NCBI RefSeq assembly: GCF_902686445.1
Contig: NC_062225.1
Coordinates: forward strand, 91,376,581-91,440,580
Origin: Sciurus carolinensis
Lineage: Eukaryota; Chordata; Mammalia; Rodentia; Sciuridae
Length of the DNA stretch: 64,000 nucleotides
Reading direction: 5' to 3'
Positions within the stretch are counted from its first letter, which is position 1; each line of letters starts with the position of its first letter. Shown one piece after another: positions 33,084 to 42,590 of the stretch. The position numbers and the translations under genes were made by a program. Below the pieces are notes generated by a model. That model saw nothing but the letters and a program-made list of their open reading frames with translations, was not told the DNA's origin and searched no databases.

Positions 33084-34424
33084 ACTATACCTTTCCAGCC
33101 TCAAATTTTAAAGCCACCTCAGTCATTTGATTTGGAGACTTCTTTGTGTGTGCATAGAGCAAGGCCTTTCTTAAATATTCCATGAGACTTTGGATGTCTC
33201 TCCTTATCCCATGGGCCCCTCTCACTGCAAAATAAGCCAGCATGTCTTATCAATGAAACATGCTTTCACCCAATAGACTAAAATGCTCCAGAAAAGCCAC
33301 TGTGCTTTCTCAGGTTCATGCATGATAGCTATGAAATCTTCCAGCAAGGTCTGGGAAACAGAAGGGACCTCCAAGCCAGTGCAGGCCATGTCTAGGGCCA
33401 GTGAGGATCTGGCTTTTTACAAATCCTAAAGTTGGGTCAAAACTATGCATGTAAAAGCTGCCTGGGATCTATTACTGACACTCAGAGAATTGAATACAGG
33501 GAATTTTAAATATTGGTGGATGCTTTTATTATTATTTTTAAGTTAGAATTATAGGTACAAAGACTTGATCTATGTTTATTTAAGGAGTAAAAATGTCATT
33601 ACAGTAACATTATATTAAAGCATAATACCATAAAATTATATACTAAATGAACGATATAGGCAGGAAATTTTCAACTACCTAAATGTATTTCTAAGTGTTC
33701 TATGAACGTCTTGTGTTTGGATGGGGATGTTATTTATTTCAAATGGGTTAAAAGCAGCATTCATTGAAATTTGCTATCTTTGTGCCCAGGCTTAAGCAAC
33801 AGTTTTAATATATTATTATAAAAGATCTTACTCAATCTCCCATGTTCCCCGAGAAATACGACTCAATGAGTAGTTTTATTTTTTCTATAATGGCAAAAAG
33901 GACCACACATCCATCCAAACAGTACGCTCATCTTTAAATATGTATTTTAAAATTTTGATGCAATGAGGCAAAAATGCTCTGTATTTTTCATGAAATACTT
34001 CATATATTTTAAATGCCCATAATTAAAAGCAACATTGATTATTTTCTTTAAAAGTAGTCATGAAATTATAATCTCAGCTAACAAAGGTTTTCTAATGAAG
34101 AACACATATATATTTTATGAAGAATTATATTTTAAAGGTTTTTTTTTGCAAAATTTCAAATACATATTCCATATACTTAATTTATGTAGAGAGAAATAGT
34201 CTCTTTATCCTATGTACAGAGTAGGATTAAATAGCAGAATAAGCTCCACCTGCACCAGGATTCATTGACTAGATTTATCTCAGGTTTACCCAGTGCTCCA
34301 AAGCAAAGCTTTTCTCAGCTGCGATGAGGAGTCAGGGAATCTGACCTTCAGACCATGGGCTCCTCCTCACCAGCGTTGCACTTCCTTATTTGGCTATACT
34401 TTGCAAACAGTTCTTCTAAATGGT
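33084..34424. other. AT-rich unique DNA
   Basis: No recognised gene or repeat. It is AT-rich, with many T/A runs. Confidence 0.5.
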
Positions 34425-34494
34425 CTACTATATTTTATCAGTTTATTTAAAATTTTTTTAACTACATTTTATCAGTTTATTTAAAAATTTTTTA
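34425..34494. repeat. 34-bp tandem duplication
   Basis: ATTTTATCAGTTTATTTAAA occurs at 34432 and again at 34466, inside two near-identical 34-bp units that each run from CTAC to a T/A run. Only a few differences separate them, so this is a fairly recent local duplication. Confidence 0.88.
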
Positions 34495-34554
34495 AAAGTT
34501 TAAATTAAATTTATTTTGACTGGTGCATAAAAACAGAAAATTATACTTATTTAT

Positions 34555-34841
34555 GGTATACCGTGTGGTATTTGGAGAACTATATATATATACTCACTAC
34601 TGCTTCAATCAGGGTAGGTGTGTCTATTTCCTTAAATACTTATTATTTCTTGATGGTGAAAACTTTGGAAATCCTTTCTCCCAGTTGTTTGAGATGTATA
34701 CTACCTTGTCACTGTCTGCCGTCACCCTCCGTGCAAATGCACACCAGAACTTCTTGCTTCTAACTGTAACTTGGTGCCCACTGACCAACCTCTCCCCATC
34801 CCTGCCTCTTCACTACCCTCCCTGCCTTTCTCCTTACTTCT
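34555..34841 (-). mobile_element. L1 3' UTR, inverted (outer segment)
   Basis: TTGATGGTGAAAACTTTGG, TGTCTGCCGTCACCCTCCGT, CACCAGAACTTCTTGCTTCT, AACTGTAACTTGGTGCCCAC and TGACCAACCTCTCCCCATCC parallel the inverted 3' UTR of an older mammalian L1. It is split by a SINE from the segment at 35051. Confidence 0.82.
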
Positions 34842-35050
34842 TTTTTTTTCCAGGGGTGCACTAGGGATTGAACTCAGGGCTCTTGACCTCTGAACCACAT
34901 TCCCAGCCCTATTTTGTATTTTATTTAGAGACAGGCTCTCACTGAGTTTTTAGCGACATGCCAATGCTGAGGCTGGCTTTGAACTCAAGATCCTCCTGCC
35001 TCAGCCTCCCGAGCTGCTGGGATTACAGACATGCGCCACAGTGCCCAGCT
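34842..35050 (-). mobile_element. B1-dID (MEN-type) SINE, inverted, inserted into an L1
   Basis: It starts with a T run and AGGGGTGCACTAGGGATTGA, then AACCACATTCCCAGCCC (ID half). It continues with AGACAGGCTCTCACTGAG, CCTCCTGCCTCAGCCTCCCG and GGGATTACAGACATGCGCCA (B1 half). The L1 sequences on both sides are in register. Approximate target duplications are CCTTACTTCT (34832-34841) and GCTTCACTTCT (about 35053). Confidence 0.93.
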
Positions 35051-35580
35051 TTGCTTCACTTCTGAGAGCTCATTTTTGTCTATCAAGCCAACGAGTGAGA
35101 TTGTGCAATACTTGTCTCTCTGCCTGACATCTTTCATTTAGCATAATGATGTCCAGTTCCATTCAACTTGTCACCAATGACAGGATTGCTTTCCTATTTG
35201 TGTCCTAATAGTATTCCATTGCATGTAGGTACCACGTTTCTTTATGTACGTGTGAGTGGATGGACTCTTAGGTGGTTTCCATTTCCCGTCTCCTGCAACA
35301 GTGCCACAGGGAACACTGGCGTGTCAGCGACTCTTGACCATGCCCATCTCGCTTCCTTTGGCTATATTCACAGTAGTGGAACTTCTGGAGCAGACAGTAC
35401 TTCCATTTTTATTTTTTTGTGGGCCCTCCATGCTGTTTTCCATAATGACTGTACCAATTTACCTTCCTGCACCGGCATGCAAGGGTTCCCTGTTCTCTCT
35501 ATCCTCCCTGGCCCTTCTCTTTGCTCTTTTTGATAATAACCATTGTTATTGAGGTAAGGTGTTACTTCATTGTGATCAAA
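35051..35580 (-). mobile_element. L1 ORF2 3' part, inverted (inner segment)
   Basis: Inverted L1 ORF2 end: TTCATTTAGCATAATGATGT, CCAGTTCCATTCAACTTGTC, TAGTATTCCATTGCATG, CATGCTGTTTTCCATAATGA and ACTGTACCAATTTACCTTCC. It is continuous with the 34555-34841 segment once the SINE is removed. Dead by multiple stops. Open frames here (35168-35552) are antisense L1 artefacts. Confidence 0.9.
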
Positions 35581-35589
35581 ATAATGTGG

Positions 35590-35690
35590 CTATAAAATAG
35601 TCTTTGGGAGGGCTATAATTAGAAAATGTTTGTGATAAATATTTTTGAGGTTCCTCAAAAAATTAAAAATAGAACTATTGTCTGACCTGC
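35590..35690 (+). mobile_element. Short L1 ORF2 fragment in opposite orientation
   Basis: TTGAGGTTCCTCAAAAAATT and AAAAATAGAACTATTGTCTG match the sense strand of L1 ORF2, near the region where the neighbouring inverted L1 ends. This head-to-head arrangement would fit a twin-primed (inverted) L1 insertion or an independent fragment. Confidence 0.6.
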
Positions 35691-36494
35691 AGAGAAAAAA
35701 ACCCTGTGTATTCATCTACTTCCTATTTTTTTTATTTTGCAATTTCACCCTCTCATATATTCTGAGTCACTTGATTATTATTTCTGCTTAACAGGTTAAT
35801 GGGACACAAGTAGGTGCAATGAGGAATTTATTTAGATTTCTTAAACATGAATGTAAATAAATTCCTTAGGTTCCACATGCATATAAACAGATTTCTTAAA
35901 GTCCTTCCTTAAATTCCACTTAAAATTCGGAATTGTTGTTGGGAAATTCAAGAAGAGGTTTTCCAGCCTTGCGCGTTCCATGTTGGGGTAGAACCGGGAC
36001 CACAGAGACATCTGAACTCCCAGCGTGCCTACAATGCCTATGCTTCCGGCTCCACAGGTTTGTAATGCAAGGAGACCCCTCCCGGGAGAGGCTCACAGCA
36101 TCCGCCCCGATTGCCAACGGTCTTAGTGGTGGAGAGTTTGCCAGTATGCCGGTGATGCTGTGGAGTGACCTTGGACACATCCATGAGACTCCAGCCACCT
36201 TCTCGGGGTTCAGAAGGCAAGAACGACCTTCCCTGCAGAAGAAAGTGGGAGCAGCCTGTTCTCCAGCACTTCTTTTCAAATGTCTTTCAAGTGCCAGGGC
36301 ACTTTTCTAGTAAATTCTAGAAATTAGTCTGTAACACAGATTTGAAAGGAGATGCTGTTCAGAGTGGCTCTTGGCTTGTCCCCCACCAGGTCAACCTCTC
36401 ACTCTGCTGTCTTCTGTGCATTCTCTGGAGCTACCGGCATGGTCTAAACAATCATTAAAATTCATGGACAACATGTGAAAAAGCACTGGTTTAG
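35691..36494. other. Unique non-coding DNA
   Basis: Overlapping frames on both strands at 35920-36310 lack family resemblance. No repeat is recognised. Confidence 0.5.
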
Positions 36495-36700
36495 CAGAAA
36501 GAGTATGGGATTTGGAGACAGCACACGAAAATGAGGTCCCCTCCGCCACATCCTATGAGATCCTAGATAATTCTCTTTGCATCTCAGTGACCTGGTTTGT
36601 AACATGGGGAACATGAAGCCTCTCCTTGAAAGACTTCATGAGAAGAAGAAGTCCAGCACATAGAGATGATGAAAGGATGAGCTATCGACAAACATTGCCG
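36495..36700 (+). repeat. MIR SINE
   Basis: GGGATTTGGAGACAGCAC, CCTCCGCCACATCCTATGAG, TCTCTTTGCATCTCAGTGAC, TTTGTAACATGGGGAACATG and AGTCCAGCACATAGAGATG follow the MIR order: tRNA-like part, core, then TGTAAAATGGGGATAA and GGCACATAG. Confidence 0.75.
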
Positions 36701-37544
36701 AGCCCTGAAAATCTGCTCCGGGGACGGAGCCGTGGACTGCACCTTGAATAGTTGGAAACAATATCTAGAAAATTTTGGAAACACAAAATAAATAATAAGA
36801 GCAATGTAAGAAATGTAATCCTTGGTGTGTCTGTGGACTCCACTTACACCTCACATCCTAGCTGAAATATCGGAATGCCATGTGAAAAATATACTTGCGA
36901 AAGCTATTAAGTCATTATTTTGTGTCAAAGTGAGAATGAACCCAAAGCTTGCTTTCATTCATTTATTCATGAATCTTATTTGATTAGTGCCAATCTGCTT
37001 AGTTGATAATTATTATGAAATAAATAAAATATAACCTTAGAGTAAGTTGAAATAACAAATTGATAGTGTACAATTCATTTTCATATGTCCTGAAATACTT
37101 TTGAGATTCTGGTGTTCATTGAGATTTTAGCCTTGATTTCTAATACTCTGCTTGTAACCCTGAGGTTTTCAAACCTATTAGGAAATATTAGAGCTCTGAG
37201 ACATATTTTTTCCATCCTATGACTACTAATTCTAGTAAATATTCTGACTCTGATCATTTTGATAGAATACTGATTTAATTTTTGAGAAATAGATACAGAA
37301 AAATGGCAGCCAGATGTTGTCAACTTCGACGACATAATAAGAGACATTACTGAGGTTTTTAAAGTCTTCATGCATGGCAGTGCAATGTTAGCCATCCCAG
37401 GGAAGCTGAATCTAGAAGAGACTGACTGCAGACAGGAGGGACAGACACAGGGAGCAAAGGCCAAGGGGCACCACGTCCAGCAAGTGAGTGTTCACCATCA
37501 GAATTCAACATGAAAATGAATGTGTTCTCCTTCATGGCATGTGC
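36701..37544. other. AT-rich unique DNA
   Basis: A 127-codon minus-strand frame (37081-37464) has no recognised domain. No repeat is identified with confidence. Confidence 0.45.
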
Positions 37545-37715
37545 TACTTACATTTCTTGAGCATGTGCTATGTGTCAAGATCACATTATCTCCTTCAAAT
37601 CTCACTGCAGATAAATGACATCCATCCACTTTATTTTGTAGATGAAGCAGTGATTGAGGCTCAGAAAAATAAAATTGTTGATTCAAGTTCGAAACTGGTT
37701 TTTGTTCCAAACGAT
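37545..37715 (+). repeat. MIR SINE
   Basis: TTCTTGAGCATGTGCTATGT, CTTCAAATCTCACTGCAG, TTTTGTAGATGAAGCAGTGA and TTGAGGCTCAGAAAAATAAA parallel MIR (TTGAGCACCTACTATGTGCC, then ATTTTACAGATGAGGAAACTGAGG). Confidence 0.75.
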
Positions 37716-38859
37716 ATATGCTTACTTGATTTTCCTTTATGATTCCAGAATTCTCCTTGTGGAAACGTTGGTCAGCAACTCTGCAGGAGGACTTCTGCTC
37801 ACCAGGGACAGAGTTGGTAAGTCACATGCCACCAGACCTTGAGAAGAAGCCACATTACCACAAAGACCCCTCAGCTGTCCAACCAGACTCCTGGCAACAG
37901 CACAGTAGCCACCCAGCTCAGTGTCCCCCTGCTCGCTGCCCTTCAGACTCCTGAGGTGAGGAGCTGCCGTTAGTCACAGAGTAAGGAGAAGCCTGTGTGG
38001 TGTTTCTCAGCCACAGCCAGGTCCTTCTGAAAGTTTAGAATGCACTTCAGTGGGGTGTGCTTTGTCAATAGTGATGCTCTTCATAGAAAGGGTGGCCAGA
38101 CGTGGCCGCTTCCTGAGGTAGCACTGTGTGTTCCTAGGGACCCGTGTACCTGGAAAGAGCATTTCCTTCCACTCCCAAGGGATGCTGAGCAGGATGATCA
38201 GCATTATGGTCAACCCACTGGTAAACGTTATGACACTTTGTGATTAATTTATATTGCTGCGAGAAATCAGGAGAGAAGATAAAGCAAATTTAAGTAACCA
38301 TATCCATAGGTACTGAATAAGACCTTCATTAGCTGAAATTCTAGTACCGTTATCAGAGCCTAACTCAGTTCTCTTCTCCTTTCCAGGGCTAGGAGCAAGC
38401 AGCCTCTGCCTGCAGACCCTTGCACTGCGCAGTAGAACAGGGCGCACCAAGTCCCATCAGGGATGAGGAGCCTTCTGGGGACACACGGGGTGAGGCCACG
38501 CTCCAGGGCTGGCTTCTGTATGGCTGCGGAGGGTCTGCCTTAAGGCGGCCCGTCGTAAGATGGCCAGCATCATGTGTAGTTCACAGGTAGTGCCGGTGGA
38601 GATTGTCAAAAGTGGGAGAGGGGGTGGGAGGAGGAAGCCAGGAGAAGCCATTCCAGTATGTGATACTAACCAAATAAAATTTCAATTTCATCATAATTTA
38701 ATTAAGCAACAGAATATTTTTCTCCGTAGGAGACCATAGTATCCTTTGCTTTGTTTTAACTTTGGATTCCCACCAAGCCTGTGCTGCCATTATCAAGCTG
38801 AGACCCACTTGTGTTGCTGGGCAGTTATGGTGGAGGGCCAAGCAGCCCAGACCAAGGGC
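37716..38859. other. Unique non-coding DNA
   Basis: No recognised repeat or gene. Confidence 0.5.
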
Positions 38860-39000
38860 GGGTGCAGCCTGAGCAGCGAGGGTGGGCGGGGCCTGGAGGC
38901 CACGTGAGCAATGAGAGCCGCACTATTGGCTACGTACTAGGGGAGCACGTGATTAGGATGCAGAAAGGACCAGAATTTGGGGAAGGATGAATGACGTGCC
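38860..39000. promoter_or_regulatory. Promoter-like motif cluster
   Basis: Within about 120 bases there is an SP1-type GC box (GGTGGGCGGGGCC, 38881-38893). There are two CACGTG E-boxes (38901-38906, 38946-38951), an inverted CCAAT box (ATTGG, 38925-38929) and a CRE-like TGACGTG (38992-38998). No TATA box is evident. Such a set is typical of a CpG-poor housekeeping-type promoter or enhancer. No downstream gene is recognised, so any transcript would probably be non-coding. Motif presence is seen; function is inferred. Confidence 0.3.
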
Positions 39001-40863
39001 AGCGTTGGTCAGATCACTCCCAGGACCTCAGAGAGGCTTTGGCGTTATCCATTTAAGAAGTGACACGGAGGCCAGGGGAGGGCAGGAAAGGGAAAACGAC
39101 AAAGAAATAAACCTGAAACTAAGAACCAAGTGCTGAAGCCTAGAATTTGTTATTGTCAGAGAGAAGATGTAAGGCATTGCGTCACCAGCAGCCTGTTATT
39201 CAAGGAGGAATCTGGACCCACTGAGGAGTACGCAGGAGGCAGACCCAGACTTGAGTTTATGCTCGGATACTTTAATTTAAATCAGGACAGAAATTTTTTA
39301 CGTCCCAAGATAGTGGTCAAAATATTAGGAAAAGACACAGTCTGGAGTTTTCTTTCTCAAAGGACATTTGTGGCTTGTTTTTCTGTGCTGCACTCTGGTG
39401 CTAGGGAGAAAGGCACCCACCTCTCCCACCCGGCTGTGTCCTTTGCACCTGAGACCAGGGGCCACTGCAGTGTTCAGTGCTGCTTTTGTCCTCCCACCTG
39501 GACCTCCCACTGGCTCTGCTGGAGACAGTGTTCATCAGCTCTGGTTCTCGTGTGGTCCCACTTGACCCCTTTTTTCTTCTTTTTCCTTTAAGGGCCTCCA
39601 CTTGACATGATCCTGAGTACTGTTTTATCTATTTGCTCTTTTTACAGCACTAACACCAACACGTCATCCTTCTAACCAGGTAAAAATGACCGCTGGGTTC
39701 CGTGTTCTTCCCCTTTGCCCCCTGCACAGCTCCTAAGGACACTCATTTAAGAGGAGACGTTGCAAACCCATCAGGATGTTGAGTCCAGGGGGTACCAAGC
39801 CATGACAGTCCTCAGGAGATGAGGCACATGAGAAGGAGGAAGGGCGAAGTGGTTTGGGAAAGTTGGGTCCCGAGTCGCAGTGAGGACCTGTGAGGGAATC
39901 TGGCACCCTGAAGGATCCCTGCTGCCCTGGGAACTCCTGACTTTGGACCTGGGGGCAAATGCAGAAGACTGGTGGCAGTTCTGTGAGATGTAACTAGATG
40001 TGCCACCTGGACCCACAGCAGGAGATGGGAGCTTCTATCCAGAGGGCTAGGGCACCTTCTTTCTTAGCCAGTGACAGCAGGGGGTCTGAGGACGGGGGCA
40101 CCTGCCCTGGGGCCCGTGTTCCAGCTTCCCTGCCCCTAGGGTGCTGCTGTGCGCCAGCGTCTGCTCAGAGGAACACCAGCTCTCGGGTGAGCATCCAAAC
40201 ATTGACATTGGGACTTCGCCAGATCACCTAACCTCAAGATTAACGAATTCCTGTGAGGCTTGTAAGTTTTGGTTTCTTATTTTAACATTTTCATTTTTAA
40301 TCTATCCTGAGATTTACTTAGGTAAAGAGATGTGTTTTTCTATGTTACCATGCTGCAGAGGTACTGCTTGGTAAATGTGGTCAAGTGGTGGATAAATGAA
40401 AGACAGGGTTTGAAGAAGAGAATGAGCCTGTGTGTAGGGAGGGAAGTTAATTCTGATTGCTTGCTGCCTGGGGATCCCCAGAGGTGACCAAAGACCCTAG
40501 CAGAAAGCAACCAAGCTGACCTAAAGATTTCTTTTCAGAAAACCTCATGCAGCCAGGTCATGGCTAGCAGGTCCCTGGGGCAGGTTTCAGAGACCTTGAA
40601 AGGTCAGCTGGGATCCCTGTCAAACTGAGGCCCAGCATCTCTGGATTTTGTGCAGATTCCCCCTGTAAAAGGCAGAGAGTGAAAAACTGTCTGCTCGAGG
40701 CACTGGATTTTAAATACTCTGAGTACTAAGGCAGACATTTCAAGTTGGTATTGTTCAAAATAGTCTCTGCAGCAAATGACTTGAAATCCTACACAGTTCC
40801 TTGGACCACCACAGCATATAACCAAAATCACACCAGAGTGTCTCCTGTTAACTGACTGTAACA
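39001..40863. other. Unique non-coding DNA
   Basis: The frame at 39130-39591 (153 codons from a non-ATG start, ending in a homopolymer-derived Phe run) shows no family. No repeat is recognised with confidence. Confidence 0.45.
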
Positions 40864-41278
40864 CAGGTTAATATGAAGTGTTGACTCAGCTGGTCTAAGG
40901 GATGCCCGACAGCTGGCAGCTCATTATCACTGGATGTGTCTGTGGGTGCTCTGGAGATCAGGGTCTGTACTGTAGACTGAGTAAAGAAGCAGCACTCAGC
41001 AACGTGGGTGGGCGTCTTCCATCCACTGGGGACCCAGGTGGAAAGCAGAGGAGAGGTGAATGTGCTTTCTGAGCTTGACCTGGGACCTCCCTCTCCTGCG
41101 CTCCAGTGGTCCACCTCAGGATTCAGGCTGATTCTCACCATCCCCATTCCTGCTTCTCCTCCTTCAAGGCTGCAGTTGGTGGGCCTTCTCCATCTCCAGC
41201 ACCCAGTGGTGAACTTCCTCATGCCATGTACACGTATTTACATTGGTTCAGTTTCTCTGGAGAACACTGACTAATACC
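40864..41278 (+). mobile_element. Old LTR-like element, third copy
   Basis: It starts AGGTTAATATGAAGTGTTGA, then has GGATGTGTCTGTGGGTGCTC, TAGACTGAGTAAAGAAGCAG and ATTGGTTCAGTTTCTCTGG and ends AGAACACTGACTAATACC. It is the same family as 23593-24597 and 27544-28094, uninterrupted but diverged. Frames inside (41008-41274) are not genes. Confidence 0.75.
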
Positions 41279-41574
41279 TGCTTCTTTATAAGGGGGATGA
41301 AAGGGCTTGGGGTGCACCCTCCACCCTCTTGAAGGTCCTCTGGGTGGAATGTGGTAATTGCATCTTGAAGACCTTAAAAAGCTTTCAATTCCCAGGCCAC
41401 GCCCAGATCAAGGGGCTCACAGTGTCCCTGAGGTGAGACGTGTATCCGAAATTGTGACGTTTCCATATGATTCTAATGGGCAGAAAATTTTCAGGAACAC
41501 CGAAAAACGATAACCAGAAAGAAAAGTGAATCCCAGTATTGTTCACTCAATGGAGTGTTACCTTAGAGAAGTGA
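41279..41574. other. Unique non-coding DNA
   Basis: Nothing recognised. Confidence 0.45.
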
Positions 41575-41735
41575 GTCTCTGAAGCCCCTGGGGACTGTTA
41601 GCAGATAGCTCTGCCTGGTCCCACCCCAGGCTCCTGACCCTGCAGGTCTAGTGGTGCCTAAGCATTGCACCTCTAGCAAGCTTCCAGGTGATTCTGCTAT
41701 TTTAGAGATCACACCGGGAGCCCCCCTTATATCAT
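41575..41735. mobile_element. MER5-like hAT-Charlie DNA transposon remnant
   Basis: AGTCTCTGAAGCCCCTGGGG, CTGCCTGGTCCCACCCCAGG, GCAAGCTTCCAGGTGATTCT and the closing AGATCACACCGGGAG follow the order of the non-autonomous MER5 family. It is diverged and non-coding. Confidence 0.6.
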
Positions 41736-42279
41736 ATGATAAGAAGGACAGGCATCACCTGAAACCTCCCTACCACTGCTCACTGTGACTGACTTGAAGA
41801 TGAACTTGGAATTTTAATACCTAAGGCCCCCAGAAAAGTAAGGTCTTTGAGAAAAGCGTAGCAAACTCAACTAATTCTTTCCCTAGTCCTTTGTATAAAC
41901 AGTGGCAAGCAGTGTGGTTCCCCAGAGCTTCCTAGGGGGTTGCTGAAATGAAGGGCACACTACCATACTCTTGTGGAAGATGGAAAGGAACCAGCCCAGT
42001 GGCTTTTACATTAGAAGGAAGACCCGTGGGCACACTTGCAGGGAAATGGGGTAGTTTCCCTATTCCTGTCCTAACAGGAGAGGTGGACATTGTATAGAAA
42101 ACCCTTGTGGAGACTGACAGGTGGAGAGAATCAGGCCCACTCAGGAGCCGCGTGGCGGGGGTGAACGTCCTGGGCCTTCTTCCCACCGGAATCAGAGAGG
42201 AAGAAGTCTACAAATGGCAGATGACCAAGGATGAAGATAAAAATGCCACAACAAGAGTTTTAAGGTCACTTTTCCCACT

Positions 42280-42590
42280 GCAGATGCTGACTGAGTGGTT
42301 CTGAGCTTTCACCTGAGGTCAGGATTTCTGAACATCCCCCAGGGCATCTGTGAAGAAAAGCTTGAGGACCACATCTGGAACAGGCCTCAACAAACCAGAT
42401 CCTGAGGGCCAGATCAGTCCGGCGCTCCTGTGTGTAGATCGACCTCTTTGCTGGAAGTCAGCCACTCCCGTTTGCCTGCAGTGTCTTAGCAGCTTTGTTT
42501 AGAGTCTGAAGTGCCGTAGAGACTGGGGAAGATCAGGAGCCACATCTGGAGAGTGTGGCCATTCCAACCATCAGTAGGATCTGCCCACAA
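42280..42590. mobile_element. Possible hAT-type DNA transposon remnant
   Basis: ACCAGATCCTGAGGGCCAGA and CCACTCCCGTTTGCCTGCAG resemble the ...GGGCCAAATCCGGCCCGC... and CCACGCCCATTCGTTTACG segments of a common mammalian hAT element. AGTGGTTCTGAGCTTTCACC at the left could be a terminal repeat. It is weak; the family is not assigned. Confidence 0.4.

Noticed and set aside
35168..35552. Plus-strand frames of about 100-120 codons
   Set aside because: They are the antisense of a decayed L1 ORF2 and so are artefacts of a transposon.
39130..39591. 153-codon frame just downstream of the promoter-like cluster
   Set aside because: It starts at a GTG, ends in a Phe run from a T-rich tract, and shows no recognisable family. 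Proximity to the motif cluster is not enough.
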